50,781 nucleotides of DNA from an uncultured Paracoccaceae bacterium (lineage in GTDB: Bacteria; Pseudomonadota; Alphaproteobacteria; Rhodobacterales; Rhodobacteraceae), in the NCBI GenBank assembly GCA_947498985.1, contig CANMMF010000020.1, positions 1 to 50,781 of the forward strand, in the 5' to 3' direction. Shown here in pieces: positions 15,721-23,953 of this stretch. Under the pieces are notes generated by a model. The model was not told the DNA's origin. It ran no database searches and saw only the letters and a program-made list of their open reading frames with translations. Made by a program: the position numbers and the translations under genes. How positions within the stretch are numbered: the stretch's first letter is position 1; every line of letters starts with the position of its first letter.

Positions 15721-17357
15721 AGAAACTCCGATGCGCCATCTACACCCGGAAATCCTCGGAAGACGGCCTAGAGCAGGAGTTCAACTCGCTCGACGCTCAG
15801 CGCGAAGCCTGCGCGGCTTACATCGCCAGCCAGAAGCATGAGGGTTGGGTGCTGCTGCCGCAGAACTATGATGACGGTGGCCTGTCGGGAGGCTCGCTGG
15901 ACCGGCCTGCGCTGCAAAAACTGCTACAGGATATCGCGGACGGGCTCGTCGATCAGATCGTCGTCTACAAAATCGACCGTCTGACACGATCCCTCGCGGA
16001 TTTCTCCCGGATCGTCGATACGCTGGATGCAGCAGCGGCGTCCTTCGTCTCGGTCACGCAGTCGTTCAACACAGCGACCAGCATGGGGCGTCTCACCCTG
16101 AACATGCTGCTGTCGTTTGCGCAGTTTGAGCGCGAAGTCACGGCAGAGCGCATCCGCGACAAAATCGCAGCCTCAAAGCGCCGGGGTCTCTGGATGGGTG
16201 GGAATGTGCCACTGGGGTACGATGCCGATGGCAGGACGCCGAAGATAAATGACAAGGAAGCAACGACGATCCGCGCGCTCTACGAACTCTACGAACAGCA
16301 CGGCACTGTCCGGGAAGTAAAGGCGGCTGCGGATCAGCAAGGTTTACAAACGAGGCAAAGATCGACAGTCGATGGAAAGCAAACGGGTGGCGGTGCATTT
16401 GATCGCGGCCATATTCACCACATCCTGATCAACCCGGTCTATTCAGGACGCATCCGCCACAAGGAAAAAGTCTTTGACGGGCAGCATGATGCGATCATCG
16501 ATCCGGATCGTTGGGACCGCATCCAGCAGCAGCTGAAGGAGGGTGCTTTGAAAGGCAGGTCTCGCAAGACGGCGAAGCAGCGATCGCTGCTTTGCAGCAA
16601 GCTCTTTGATGAAACCGGCGATCGGCTGACCCCGTCGCATTCGAGGACGCGGGCTGGGGTTCGGCTGCGGTACTATGTGTCACATCGCCTGATTAAGAAA
16701 AGCGGCGAGGCGAACCTTGATGGCTGGCGCTTGCCCGCCCGGGAACTGGAGGCAAAGGTCGTGTATTTGATGTGCCAGCGGCTAAGCGATACGGCCTTCG
16801 TTAGCAGGTTGGTTCCGAACTGCTCCGCAGAAGAAATAATGACTCATCATAGCATCCTGCAAAAGCTGTGTGCCGACAAGGACATCAGTCACATGCTCAA
16901 TCTCGTTGAGCGGATCGATCTGAGCCCCGGTGAGCTGACCATCACAATTAATTGCGTTCAGCTTGCTTTAATAATCAAAGCTGGCGCTGACGAGATCGAC
17001 GACGAGCTGCAGTGGATCACGGCGCCCTTCCAGCTGAGGAAGCGCGGCGTTGAGACAAAGCTGGTTCTTGGTAATGCTGCCAGCAACCCTGATGAAACCC
17101 TGATCAGAAACATCGCCAAAGCGCATCTCTGGTTTGAGCAAGTCAAAGCCGGTAGAACACTGTCGGAGATTGCAAAAGCCGAAGGCACGACAAACGGCAG
17201 GATTTATCAGCTGATCAATCTGGCTTTCCTTGCCCCCGACATCATCCGCGATGTCCTCGACGGCCAACAACCTCTGGGCCTGACATCCGACTGGTGCGTG
17301 CGGCACACGCTGCCAACCAGCTGGCAAGACCAGCGCGCTCTGATCGCGACTCTCTGA
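15717..17357 (+). CDS. Large serine recombinase
   Basis: A 546-residue site-specific recombinase. The resolvase-type catalytic domain is N-terminal: nucleophile region YTRKSSEDG (S13 most likely) and conserved arginines in KIDRLTRSLADF, with the long helix region SFAQFEREVTAERIRDKI. The recombinase domain follows (PLGYDADGRTPKI, then HILINPVYSGRIRHKEKVF). The last 200 residues form the DNA-binding and coiled part. The length suits an integrase/excisionase of a mobile element rather than a small resolvase. It starts in an ATGA overlap with DUF2924. Its attachment sites are not identifiable from this window. Confidence 0.93.
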   Translation: MKKLRCAIYTRKSSEDGLEQEFNSLDAQREACAAYIASQKHEGWVLLPQNYDDGGLSGGSLDRPALQKLLQDIADGLVDQIVVYKIDRLTRSLADFSRIVDTLDAAAASFVSVTQSFNTATSMGRLTLNMLLSFAQFEREVTAERIRDKIAASKRRGLWMGGNVPLGYDADGRTPKINDKEATTIRALYELYEQHGTVREVKAAADQQGLQTRQRSTVDGKQTGGGAFDRGHIHHILINPVYSGRIRHKEKVFDGQHDAIIDPDRWDRIQQQLKEGALKGRSRKTAKQRSLLCSKLFDETGDRLTPSHSRTRAGVRLRYYVSHRLIKKSGEANLDGWRLPARELEAKVVYLMCQRLSDTAFVSRLVPNCSAEEIMTHHSILQKLCADKDISHMLNLVERIDLSPGELTITINCVQLALIIKAGADEIDDELQWITAPFQLRKRGVETKLVLGNAASNPDETLIRNIAKAHLWFEQVKAGRTLSEIAKAEGTTNGRIYQLINLAFLAPDIIRDVLDGQQPLGLTSDWCVRHTLPTSWQDQRALIATL

Positions 17358-17403
17358 ACACAACTTCGCGGACACTCGTATCGCGCAAAACCCAACCTCA
17401 GAC

Positions 17404-17436
17404 TTTGGGGCATATTGCGGGTTATTTGCGGGGTAC
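17404..17436 (+). repeat. Three 11-base direct repeats next to tRNA-Gln
   Basis: TTTGGGGCATA, TTGCGGGTTAT and TTGCGGGGTAC follow one another at 17404, 17415 and 17426. From memory, G-rich direct repeats of this form resemble arm-type sites of P4-type tyrosine integrases near tRNA attachment sites, yet the only recombinase present is a serine type. They may be a remnant of an earlier integration. Confidence 0.45.
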
Positions 17437-17530
17437 GGGCAGTCTGCATCCGGTGTATATCCCGGTAACCCATTAAAATAAGGCTACTATCAGGGCGGAC
17501 AGTCGTATCGTCTGCTTTTAGAGAAGTGTT

Positions 17531-17605
17531 TGGCTGGGGTGGTAGGATTCGAACCTACGGTGCGCGGTACCAAAAACCGGTGCCTTACCACTTGGCTACA
17601 CCCCA
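17531..17605 (-). tRNA. tRNA-Gln (anticodon UUG)
   Basis: A full cloverleaf can be folded on the minus strand: acceptor TGGGGTG/CACCCCA, D arm, anticodon loop TTTTGGT giving UUG, T arm GTAGG-TTCGAAT-CCTAC, discriminator G and encoded CCA. One oddity is that position 27 (C) faces position 43 (C), so the top pair of the anticodon stem is mismatched. The island lies on the 3' side of this gene. Confidence 0.95.
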
Positions 17606-17669
17606 ACCGTGCCGCGCTATTTACGACGCGATCCTGAGAGGATCAAGACCTATTGCGGTCGTTTTTTCC

Positions 17670-18674
17670 TCATTCTCCGGCGGCGGCATTTTGCGGCATC
17701 GAGGTGATTTCGGCCGGTCCCGCCTGGTAGAAGGCGAAGCGCGCGCGGCCGGCGCGTTTGGCGGCGTAAAGCGCGATATCGGCTTCCTCGAGTATCGTGG
17801 CGGGATCGGTGTGCGTTCCGTCTGACTGGCTGATGCCGACGCTGGCCGAGACCCGGCATTCCCTGCCGTCAAAGAGCACCGGCTTGCTGATACGCGCGAT
17901 CAGGCGTTGCGCGAGATCGCTCAGGCGTTCACAGCTGACGGAGTTGGACATGACGATCACAAACTCGTCCCCGCCGACCCGCGCGGCGGTATCGTCTTTT
18001 CGGGTCTCGTCAAGCATGATGCGTGCGACGTTCTGCAGGACATAATCGCCCGCGGCGTGACCCATCGTGTCGTTTACCTGTTTGAAGAAATCCAGATCGA
18101 GATGCATGAGCGCAAACGGCGCTTCGGCACGCCCCAGCCGGGTCAGCACATGGTCCATGGCGCGCCGGTTGCGCAGGCCGGTCAATGTGTCGGTGAAGGC
18201 GCGTTCCTCGGCATCGAGCATCGCGCCCTGCAGCCGTGTGTTGAGCCGGCGAGAGGCATCCATCGCCGCGGATTTCGCCTCCACCAGATAAAGCATTTCA
18301 ACGGCGAGATCCGTCGGGGCGAAATCGGCGCTGGTCAGGGCGTAGTCGCGGACGGCATCGATGACAGCGATGCCGAAAGACAGGTTGATGGCGGCGCCAC
18401 CGGTGCCATCGGGAACCAGATGCCCCTTGAGAGATGTGCGCTTCCCGCTGCGCAGGCGAAGATGCAGCTTGCGGCCTTCCGTGCGCAACAGTTGTGTCAT
18501 GCAGTCGACGGCGCGGGGGCGGTACACCTCGAACACATCGAGAAAGCGGCGCCCTTCGAGCTGCGGCACGCCGAGCTTGTGCAGGGTCGCACCGGCCTGC
18601 TTGATATGCCCGAACCGGTCGAGCGCCACATGCATGGGGCAGAAGACGTGAAGGGCGGCCAGCGGGATCGTCAT
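17670..18674 (-). CDS. HNOBA-GGDEF diguanylate cyclase
   Basis: A 334-residue cytosolic enzyme making cyclic di-GMP from two GTP. The N-terminal 110 residues match the H-NOX-associated (HNOBA) domain (LHVFCPMHVALDRFGHIKQA). A helical linker (about 120-158) leads to the GGDEF domain, which begins DTLTGLRNRRAMDHV. The catalytic motif is intact, GGDEF at 234-238. The inhibitory I-site RKDD (225-228) lies five residues upstream, so product feedback is expected. Its start overlaps the H-NOX stop by four bases, so the two form a sensor-output pair. Confidence 0.93.
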   Translation of the reverse strand: MTIPLAALHVFCPMHVALDRFGHIKQAGATLHKLGVPQLEGRRFLDVFEVYRPRAVDCMTQLLRTEGRKLHLRLRSGKRTSLKGHLVPDGTGGAAINLSFGIAVIDAVRDYALTSADFAPTDLAVEMLYLVEAKSAAMDASRRLNTRLQGAMLDAEERAFTDTLTGLRNRRAMDHVLTRLGRAEAPFALMHLDLDFFKQVNDTMGHAAGDYVLQNVARIMLDETRKDDTAARVGGDEFVIVMSNSVSCERLSDLAQRLIARISKPVLFDGRECRVSASVGISQSDGTHTDPATILEEADIALYAAKRAGRARFAFYQAGPAEITSMPQNAAAGE

Positions 18675-19282
18675 ACGGGCGATCCCGTTGTCGCGACGCG
18701 CGTGCCCGCGCCCAGCTTGAAATCCCGACCTTCGGCATAGGCGGTTTCGACAAGCGTGATGGTGATCAACTCAACCTCACCCTGCGCGCCACAATGCTCG
18801 AATAGCGCCAGCGCGCCGTAATCATCGGCCATAGCGCGCAAAAGCCCGACCATCACATGACCAAATCCCGGCAGGTGCCCCGACAGTCGCAACTCGAAAC
18901 TGTCCCCGGCATGGTCCCGCAATTCCACATCCGGCAAGGTGAAATCGGCCACCGCGAGGCGGGCGCGATCAGGCAGGTCATCCAGCGAGTGGAGGAATTC
19001 GATGAAATCGACGCCGCCAAATCGCAGCAACCGCCGCAGACCCTCGCAATTGGGGTGCGAGACGAGATAGGTGCCGACATCCTCGAGAAACGCCTCGTTC
19101 GGCTTGTTGAGAATGGTTTCGGCGGCACGCAACACGGCCTCAAGCACAGCCGGGTCGTAATGCAGCATCGCCTCGAAGTCGGGGTTTTCCAGCCCGGCCT
19201 CGGACGCGATGGCCGACCATGTGTCGTAACCATAGGTATCCTGTGTAAAGATCTGCAGGGTTCGCAGAATCAATCCATGCAT
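18671..19282 (-). CDS. H-NOX (HNOB) domain protein lacking the usual haem ligand
   Basis: A 203-residue H-NOX-like sensor, with family start MHGLILRTLQIFTQDTYGYD, the segment YLVSHPNCEGLRRLLRFGG and the end LVETAYAEGRDFKLG. In characterised H-NOX proteins a histidine near residue 102-105 binds haem iron, within a pattern like FLxNLDxxH. Here the region reads FLHSLDDLPDRAR, with proline at 104. The haem-propionate motif YxSxR is also not kept (RLSGH at 132-136). Either another residue binds haem or the domain senses something else. I chose ATG 19282 from the family start; upstream in-frame ATGs add a non-family leader. It is coupled to the HNOBA-GGDEF gene. Confidence 0.88.
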   Translation of the reverse strand: MHGLILRTLQIFTQDTYGYDTWSAIASEAGLENPDFEAMLHYDPAVLEAVLRAAETILNKPNEAFLEDVGTYLVSHPNCEGLRRLLRFGGVDFIEFLHSLDDLPDRARLAVADFTLPDVELRDHAGDSFELRLSGHLPGFGHVMVGLLRAMADDYGALALFEHCGAQGEVELITITLVETAYAEGRDFKLGAGTRVATTGSPV

Positions 19283-19668
19283 TGCACCATGCCTCTGTTC
19301 ATTGCGGGTATCTTGCGTGCGGAGTCTTAAAGGCGAGGTAAAGGATACAATTGTGCCGTTTTTTTCGCGTCGGAGCGGATGCGCGCGCGCCGTTTGCTCA
19401 GCGCGGATGAGAGTATGAGCCTCTGCGCCGAAAGTGCCCCGGCAGGGCACCAGAAGGTTTGTGGTTTGCGAATGGCGCGTGCCCCCGAGGACGCGACGAC
19501 AGCCAGACGCGCGGACATGTCGCCCACGCATGTCTGGCGACATACACAAGAGCGGGTCAGGCCTTGCGCGCGGAACAGGATCGGTCCGGCCAAAGGCAGA
19601 ATGGCAATCCGAAACCCGTTGGCTGCTGACCAGGACGATCGACAGACAGGCGCGCCCCGCGCCATCGG
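19283..19668. other. Gap with one inverted repeat
   Basis: No gene is recognised between the H-NOX start and the MttB stop. ATGTCGCC (19517-19524) and GGCGACAT (19536-19543) form a perfect eight-pair inverted repeat with an 11-base loop. It could be an operator or a terminator for the MttB gene. The remainder shows only short overlapping frames. Confidence 0.4.
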
Positions 19669-21273
19669 TCAGAAATCCGTCGGCGCGCCGCCTTCTTCCT
19701 TGCGGCGGGCCACAAACGCCTCGAGCTCTTCGCGGATGGCCTCGTCCATCGGCGGGGCCTCGAACTCCTCGAGGATCAGCTTGAAGAGCGTGTGCGCCCG
19801 CTCCGGAGTCCAGACAGCGCCCGCCGCCTCCCAGGCCTCGTAATTCTTCCAGTCCGACAGGAACGGCTGATAAAAGGCGGAGGTGTAGCGGTCCTGCGTG
19901 TGCTGGCAGCCGAAGAAATGCCCGTTGGGCCCGACCTCGCGGATCGCCTCGAGCGCCAGAGCGTCATCGGACACATCGCAGATCTCGGGCTCCATGTAGC
20001 GCTGCATCTGGCTGAGCACTTCGCAATCCATGATGAACTTCTCGGGGCTGGCGATCAGCCCGCCTTCGAGCCAGCCTGCCGCGTGATAGACCATGTTGGT
20101 GCCCGACTGGACCGCGGCCCAGAGGCTGTGCTCGGTCTCCCACATCGCCTGTCCGTCGGGCACATTGGCGGCGCAGACGCCGGATGCCCGCATCGGCAAC
20201 CCGTAAAACCGCGCCATCTGGCCGGTCATCTGGGTGGCGCGCATGTATTCCGGTGTGCCAAACGCGGGCGCGCCGCTTTTCATGTCGACATTCGAGGTAA
20301 ACGTGCCGATCACGCAGGGCGCGCCCGGGTTGATGACCTGCGCCAGCACCACCGCCGCCAGCCCTTCGGCCAGCGATTGCGCCACGGCGCCCGCCATCGT
20401 CACCGGGGCCATCGCGCCGGCCAGTGTGAAGGGTGTGACCACGCAGCCCTGGCCGCGTCTTGCACAGCGCATCCAGCCGTCGAGCATCGGGTAGTCGTGT
20501 TTCAGCGGCGAGGTGGAGTTGATATTGGTGTACATCCGCGGCGTGGCGTCGAACTCCTCATGGGTCAGCCCGCCTGCGATGCGCACCATCTCCATCACGT
20601 CCTCGACCCGCTCACGGCCCAGCGAATAGGCGTGCATCGCCTTGTCGGTCAGGGTGAGCTTGTCGTAAAGCACATCGAGATGCCTTACGCTGGCATGGAT
20701 ATCGCAGGGCTCCACCGGATAGCCGCCGGCGAAATGGATGCAGTTGAAATACTGCGTCAACTTGAGCAGATCCTGGCATTGCTTGCGCGAGCCCGAGACC
20801 TTGGAGCCGATCTCCATATCCCAGTAATTCGGCGGAGAGCTGACATTGCCGAACAGCATGTGCCTGCCGCCGATGGTGATCGTCCGGTCGGGGTTGCGCG
20901 GCGTGATGGTGAACTGATCGGGGGCCTTGGCCACCGTCTCCATCACCATGTCGCGGCCCATGCGGATGTTCTCGCCCTGAACCGTGCAGCCCGCGTGGCG
21001 CAGGATCTCGACCGCTTCGGGGTTGAGGAACTCGATGCCGATCTCTTCGAGAATGGTCATCGCGGCCCCGTGCATGCGGGCCACGCCCTCGTCGCTCAGA
21101 GGTTCGGTCGGGCGGTCGGTATTGATCGGAATGCGCCACGGCATCTGCTCGATCACCGCCGCGCCGCGCCGCTCGGCCTTGCCTGCGCGCCCACCGCTGC
21201 GGCCGCCGCGTCTGGCCGCGCGGCCGGGTCGGTCCGGGGCCTCGTTTACGGGATGTGTCGATGCGTCCGCCAT
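19669..21273 (-). CDS. MttB-family (trimethylamine methyltransferase-like) protein
   Basis: A 534-residue member of the MttB superfamily of corrinoid-dependent methyltransferases. The family pattern is clear (AAMTILEEIGIEFLNPEAVEI, GNVSSPPNYWDME, INSTSPLKHDYPMLDGWMRC, GGLIASPEKFIMDCEVL). The frame has no internal amber codon, so it is the non-pyrrolysine type, which in characterised cases acts on quaternary amines such as glycine betaine. The first 50 residues are arginine- and glycine-rich and poorly conserved. No corrinoid protein or reductive activator gene is adjacent, so partners must be elsewhere. The substrate is unknown. Confidence 0.9.
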   Translation of the reverse strand: MADASTHPVNEAPDRPGRAARRGGRSGGRAGKAERRGAAVIEQMPWRIPINTDRPTEPLSDEGVARMHGAAMTILEEIGIEFLNPEAVEILRHAGCTVQGENIRMGRDMVMETVAKAPDQFTITPRNPDRTITIGGRHMLFGNVSSPPNYWDMEIGSKVSGSRKQCQDLLKLTQYFNCIHFAGGYPVEPCDIHASVRHLDVLYDKLTLTDKAMHAYSLGRERVEDVMEMVRIAGGLTHEEFDATPRMYTNINSTSPLKHDYPMLDGWMRCARRGQGCVVTPFTLAGAMAPVTMAGAVAQSLAEGLAAVVLAQVINPGAPCVIGTFTSNVDMKSGAPAFGTPEYMRATQMTGQMARFYGLPMRASGVCAANVPDGQAMWETEHSLWAAVQSGTNMVYHAAGWLEGGLIASPEKFIMDCEVLSQMQRYMEPEICDVSDDALALEAIREVGPNGHFFGCQHTQDRYTSAFYQPFLSDWKNYEAWEAAGAVWTPERAHTLFKLILEEFEAPPMDEAIREELEAFVARRKEEGGAPTDF

Positions 21274-21377
21274 GTCCGCCTGCCTCCTGGGTCAGGCTTC
21301 AGCAGACACGCGCGGCGCTCGGCCTGCCTGCCCGAATGCGACGGTTACGGTCGTTTTCGGTGGTCAAACCGGCGCAT

Positions 21378-22073
21378 TCAAAGGCCGAGCCAGCGCGGCA
21401 GGTGACCGATATCCGGCAGAACCACATCCGCATGCGCCTGCAGCGTCCCGGCATCCGCAAGCCCTGTCAGCACCCCCACCGTGCGCATGCCCGCCGCGCG
21501 TCCGGCATGCAGATCGTGCAGGCTGTCGCCGACCATGACCACCTGCGCCGCCGCGATGCCGGTGGTTTCGCAGAACCCCAGCATCTGGCCGGATCCCGGC
21601 TTGGCGCCGTATCCGGAATCGGAGCCCGCGATGAAATCGAAAAACCCGGTCACACCGGCGGCATCGAGATGCGCGCGGGCCGGGGCCTCGGCATCGTTTG
21701 TGGCCACCCCGAGGGCCATGCCGTGAGAGCGCAACTGCGTGAGAAACGGCACCAGAGGCACCGCTTCGGATTGCGGCGCGGCGGCGGCCTCTTCGTTCAG
21801 CATGTGCAAGAGCGCGTCTTCGGTGCTGTGCGGCAAGTGCCGCGCCAGCGCCGCGGCGATGTCATCAGGTGTGCCGGCAATGACGATGCTGTCCTTGTCA
21901 AAGCGGCTCGCGGAGAAATCATAGCCGATATCCGCGCCGATCCGGGCCGCGAGTGCGGCATCGCCTTTGGTGGCGCGCAGCAAAAAGGCGCGCGCCCAGG
22001 CCTCCCAGGTGGTGGCGAAATCGAAAAGCGTGCCGTCCTTGTCGAAGAGCAACGCGCGAGCGCGGGGCGTCAT
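21378..22073 (-). CDS. HAD-family phosphatase (phosphoglycolate phosphatase-like)
   Basis: A 231-residue HAD hydrolase. Motif I is LLFDKDGTLFDF with nucleophile D11, motif II is GVATNDAE, and the last acidic motif is VVMVGDSLHDL. A helical cap domain lies between about residues 20 and 95, which makes it subfamily IA. Gph-like enzymes dephosphorylate 2-phosphoglycolate or related small phosphates; the exact substrate cannot be read. Its ATG overlaps the stop of the DUF3572 gene (ATGA), so the two are coupled. Confidence 0.88.
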   Translation of the reverse strand: MTPRARALLFDKDGTLFDFATTWEAWARAFLLRATKGDAALAARIGADIGYDFSASRFDKDSIVIAGTPDDIAAALARHLPHSTEDALLHMLNEEAAAAPQSEAVPLVPFLTQLRSHGMALGVATNDAEAPARAHLDAAGVTGFFDFIAGSDSGYGAKPGSGQMLGFCETTGIAAAQVVMVGDSLHDLHAGRAAGMRTVGVLTGLADAGTLQAHADVVLPDIGHLPRWLGL

Positions 22074-22354
22074 GTCCAGTGGACCTGCCCGCCGCCGGGC
22101 AGGGCGGCGCGCACCTGCATCGGCACATCATAGGCCAGTCCGGCGGCATCGCAGAAGGCCACGATCCAGGCATCGTCCATCATCAGGAAATCCAGCACGG
22201 AACCTTGAAAATCAGGGTCTTCGAGGCCGATGCGGAACTCCGCTTCCGACGCGCCGGTGGCCCCCATGAAGACCGGCAGCAACTCGTCATTGGCGGCCAG
22301 CCACGCCACGGCCTGCAACCCGATCATCTCGGCGGTATCCCGCGCAAACGCCAT
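22070..22354 (-). CDS. DUF3572 family protein
   Basis: A 94-residue acidic protein matching DUF3572 (ETIGLQ-type start, here AEMIGLQAVAWLAANDELLP; then VLDFLMMDDAWIVAFCDAAG). It is conserved in alphaproteobacteria, has no known function, and is often next to PleD as here. It is coupled to the HAD gene and divergent from the PleD-like gene. Confidence 0.88.
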   Translation of the reverse strand: MAFARDTAEMIGLQAVAWLAANDELLPVFMGATGASEAEFRIGLEDPDFQGSVLDFLMMDDAWIVAFCDAAGLAYDVPMQVRAALPGGGQVHWT

Positions 22355-22465
22355 TTTTCACCAAATCCGAAAGAGTTTGTTAACCTTAGCGGACCAAAGC
22401 TGACGAGCACGCAGAGTGCAAGCCCGCGCGCCCCAGACCGGCGCAAAATGCCTAAGGAAATGTGC

Positions 22466-23932
22466 ATGTCAGGACGGATTCTCATCGTGGATGCGGTGCC
22501 GACCAACCGGATCGTGCTGCGCGTCAAACTCGCCGCGGCGTTTTATGACGTCATGCAGGCCTCCACCGGGCGAGAGGCGCTGCGGATGATCCGGCAGAAC
22601 CGGCCCGACGTGGTGATCGCCTCGGCGGTGCTGCCCGACATGCCGGGGCAGCGGTTTTGCGAGGCGGTGCGGCGCGACGGCGGCGGTGCGCAACTGCCGG
22701 TGATCCTGATCCACAACACCTCCGATCCGGCAGAGCGGCTGGCATCGCTTGCCGCGGGCGCCGATGACGTGTTGCCGCGCCCCGTCGATGAGCTGGTGAT
22801 GCTGGCGCGGTTGCGGTCCCTGCTGCGCGCGCGGGACGCGGAGGCGGAGCTGCAGTTGCGCGACGACACGCGCCGGGCGCTGGGCCTCGCCGAAGCGCCT
22901 GCGATCTTTCAGGCGCCCGCGCGTGTTGCGCTCATCCCGGCAGGGGCGGGCTGGACGACCGCAAAGACCCTGCTGGAGGACCTCAAGAAGCAGCTGAGCG
23001 ACCGGGTCGAGCTCTTGTCACCCGATGTGGCCTTGCGCGACCGCACGCTCAATCCCGACGTGGTTGTGCTGATCGAGGCGCAGAATACCCAAGGCGAGGG
23101 CCTGTCGCTGCTGCCGCTTCTGCGCGCACATTCCGGCACGCGCCACGCGGCGCTGATCTACATTGCCCATCCCGACCAGCGGCGCGAGGCGGCCAGCGCG
23201 CTCGATATGGGGGCCAGCGATCTGCTGGCCGCAGGGCCCGATGCGGCGGAACTGGCGCTGCGGATCCAGAAACAGGTGGCGCGCAAGCGCATGTCCGACC
23301 GCCTGCGCGCCAATATGCGCGACGGGCTGCGCGCGGCGGTGATCGACCCGCTCACCGGGCTTTACAATCGCCGCTATGCGTTGCCGCATATGGGCCGCAT
23401 GGCCGAACATGCCGAAAAGCAGCTGCGTCCCTATGGCTTGCTGCTGGCCGATCTCGACCACTTCAAACTGGTGAATGACCGCTATGGCCACGCGGCGGGT
23501 GATGCGGTGCTCAAGCAACTGGCGCTGCGCCTGCGCGACAACCTGCGCGCGGCGGATCTGGTGGCGCGTTACGGCGGTGAGGAGTTTCTCGTGGTCATGC
23601 CCGACACCGGCCCCGCCGCGGCGCACCGCACCGCCGCACGGCTGGTCAAGCTGATGAAAGAGCAGCCGATTTCCCTGCCCGACGGGCAGGAGGTGGAGAT
23701 CACGCTGAGCATCGGCGTGGCCATCGGTCAGCCGCGCGACGGGTTGACCCCCGAAGACCTGATCGACCGCGCCGACCGCGCGCTTTACGCCGCCAAGAAC
23801 AAGGGGCGCAACACGGTTGTGCTGGCCGACAAGGTGACCTCGCTCACGCTGCGCAAGACCACGCAACCCCGTTCCGCGACGCAGCCCTGTTCCGCAATGG
23901 TCCGACCGCAACCGGCCGCAGGGCAGATCTGA
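22466..23932 (+). CDS. PleD-like response regulator diguanylate cyclase with degenerate receivers
   Basis: A 488-residue protein with PleD order REC-REC-GGDEF. The cyclase motif is intact (YGGEEF, about 369-374), as is the I-site RAAD (361-364). In receiver 1 the phospho-acceptor position 53 is serine (VVIASAVLPDMPG), the acidic pair is D9/A10 and the conserved lysine is R105. Receiver 2 (about 153-268) also lacks the aspartate. Normal phosphorylation control therefore seems lost. I chose ATG 22466 with AAGGAAA upstream; ATGs at 22448 and 22460 are possible. It is divergent from DUF3572. A second cyclic-di-GMP synthase is 4 kb away. Confidence 0.9.
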   Translation: MSGRILIVDAVPTNRIVLRVKLAAAFYDVMQASTGREALRMIRQNRPDVVIASAVLPDMPGQRFCEAVRRDGGGAQLPVILIHNTSDPAERLASLAAGADDVLPRPVDELVMLARLRSLLRARDAEAELQLRDDTRRALGLAEAPAIFQAPARVALIPAGAGWTTAKTLLEDLKKQLSDRVELLSPDVALRDRTLNPDVVVLIEAQNTQGEGLSLLPLLRAHSGTRHAALIYIAHPDQRREAASALDMGASDLLAAGPDAAELALRIQKQVARKRMSDRLRANMRDGLRAAVIDPLTGLYNRRYALPHMGRMAEHAEKQLRPYGLLLADLDHFKLVNDRYGHAAGDAVLKQLALRLRDNLRAADLVARYGGEEFLVVMPDTGPAAAHRTAARLVKLMKEQPISLPDGQEVEITLSIGVAIGQPRDGLTPEDLIDRADRALYAAKNKGRNTVVLADKVTSLTLRKTTQPRSATQPCSAMVRPQPAAGQI

Positions 23933-23953
23933 CGCGGGACGGCCCTTGCGCGG

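Larger units (their letters stand above)
9201..17530. mobile_element. Candidate genomic island: defence operon plus recombinase module beside tRNA-Gln
   Basis: The block combines an AT-richer minus-strand operon, a DUF3489-DUF2924-serine recombinase module and a direct-repeat zone, and it ends next to the 3' end of tRNA-Gln. From the tRNA rightward the sequence becomes dense and GC-rich. I did not find a second copy of the tRNA 3' end inside the window, so the left boundary is a guess; the island may start further left, including much of 1-9.2 kb. Confidence 0.5.

Noticed and set aside
17404-17436. CRISPR array
   Set aside because: The units are 11 bases long without spacers. No array of 24-40 base repeats with regular spacers, and no cas gene, was seen anywhere in the window.
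19792-21405. Long open frame opposite the MttB gene (537 codons)
   Set aside because: It is antisense to a clear MttB-family gene in high-GC DNA and has arginine/histidine-rich sequence without family features.
21953-22465. Extended N-terminus of the PleD-like frame
   Set aside because: The 171 extra codons run antisense through HAD and DUF3572 genes; the ATG at 22466 has a ribosome site and the receiver starts there.
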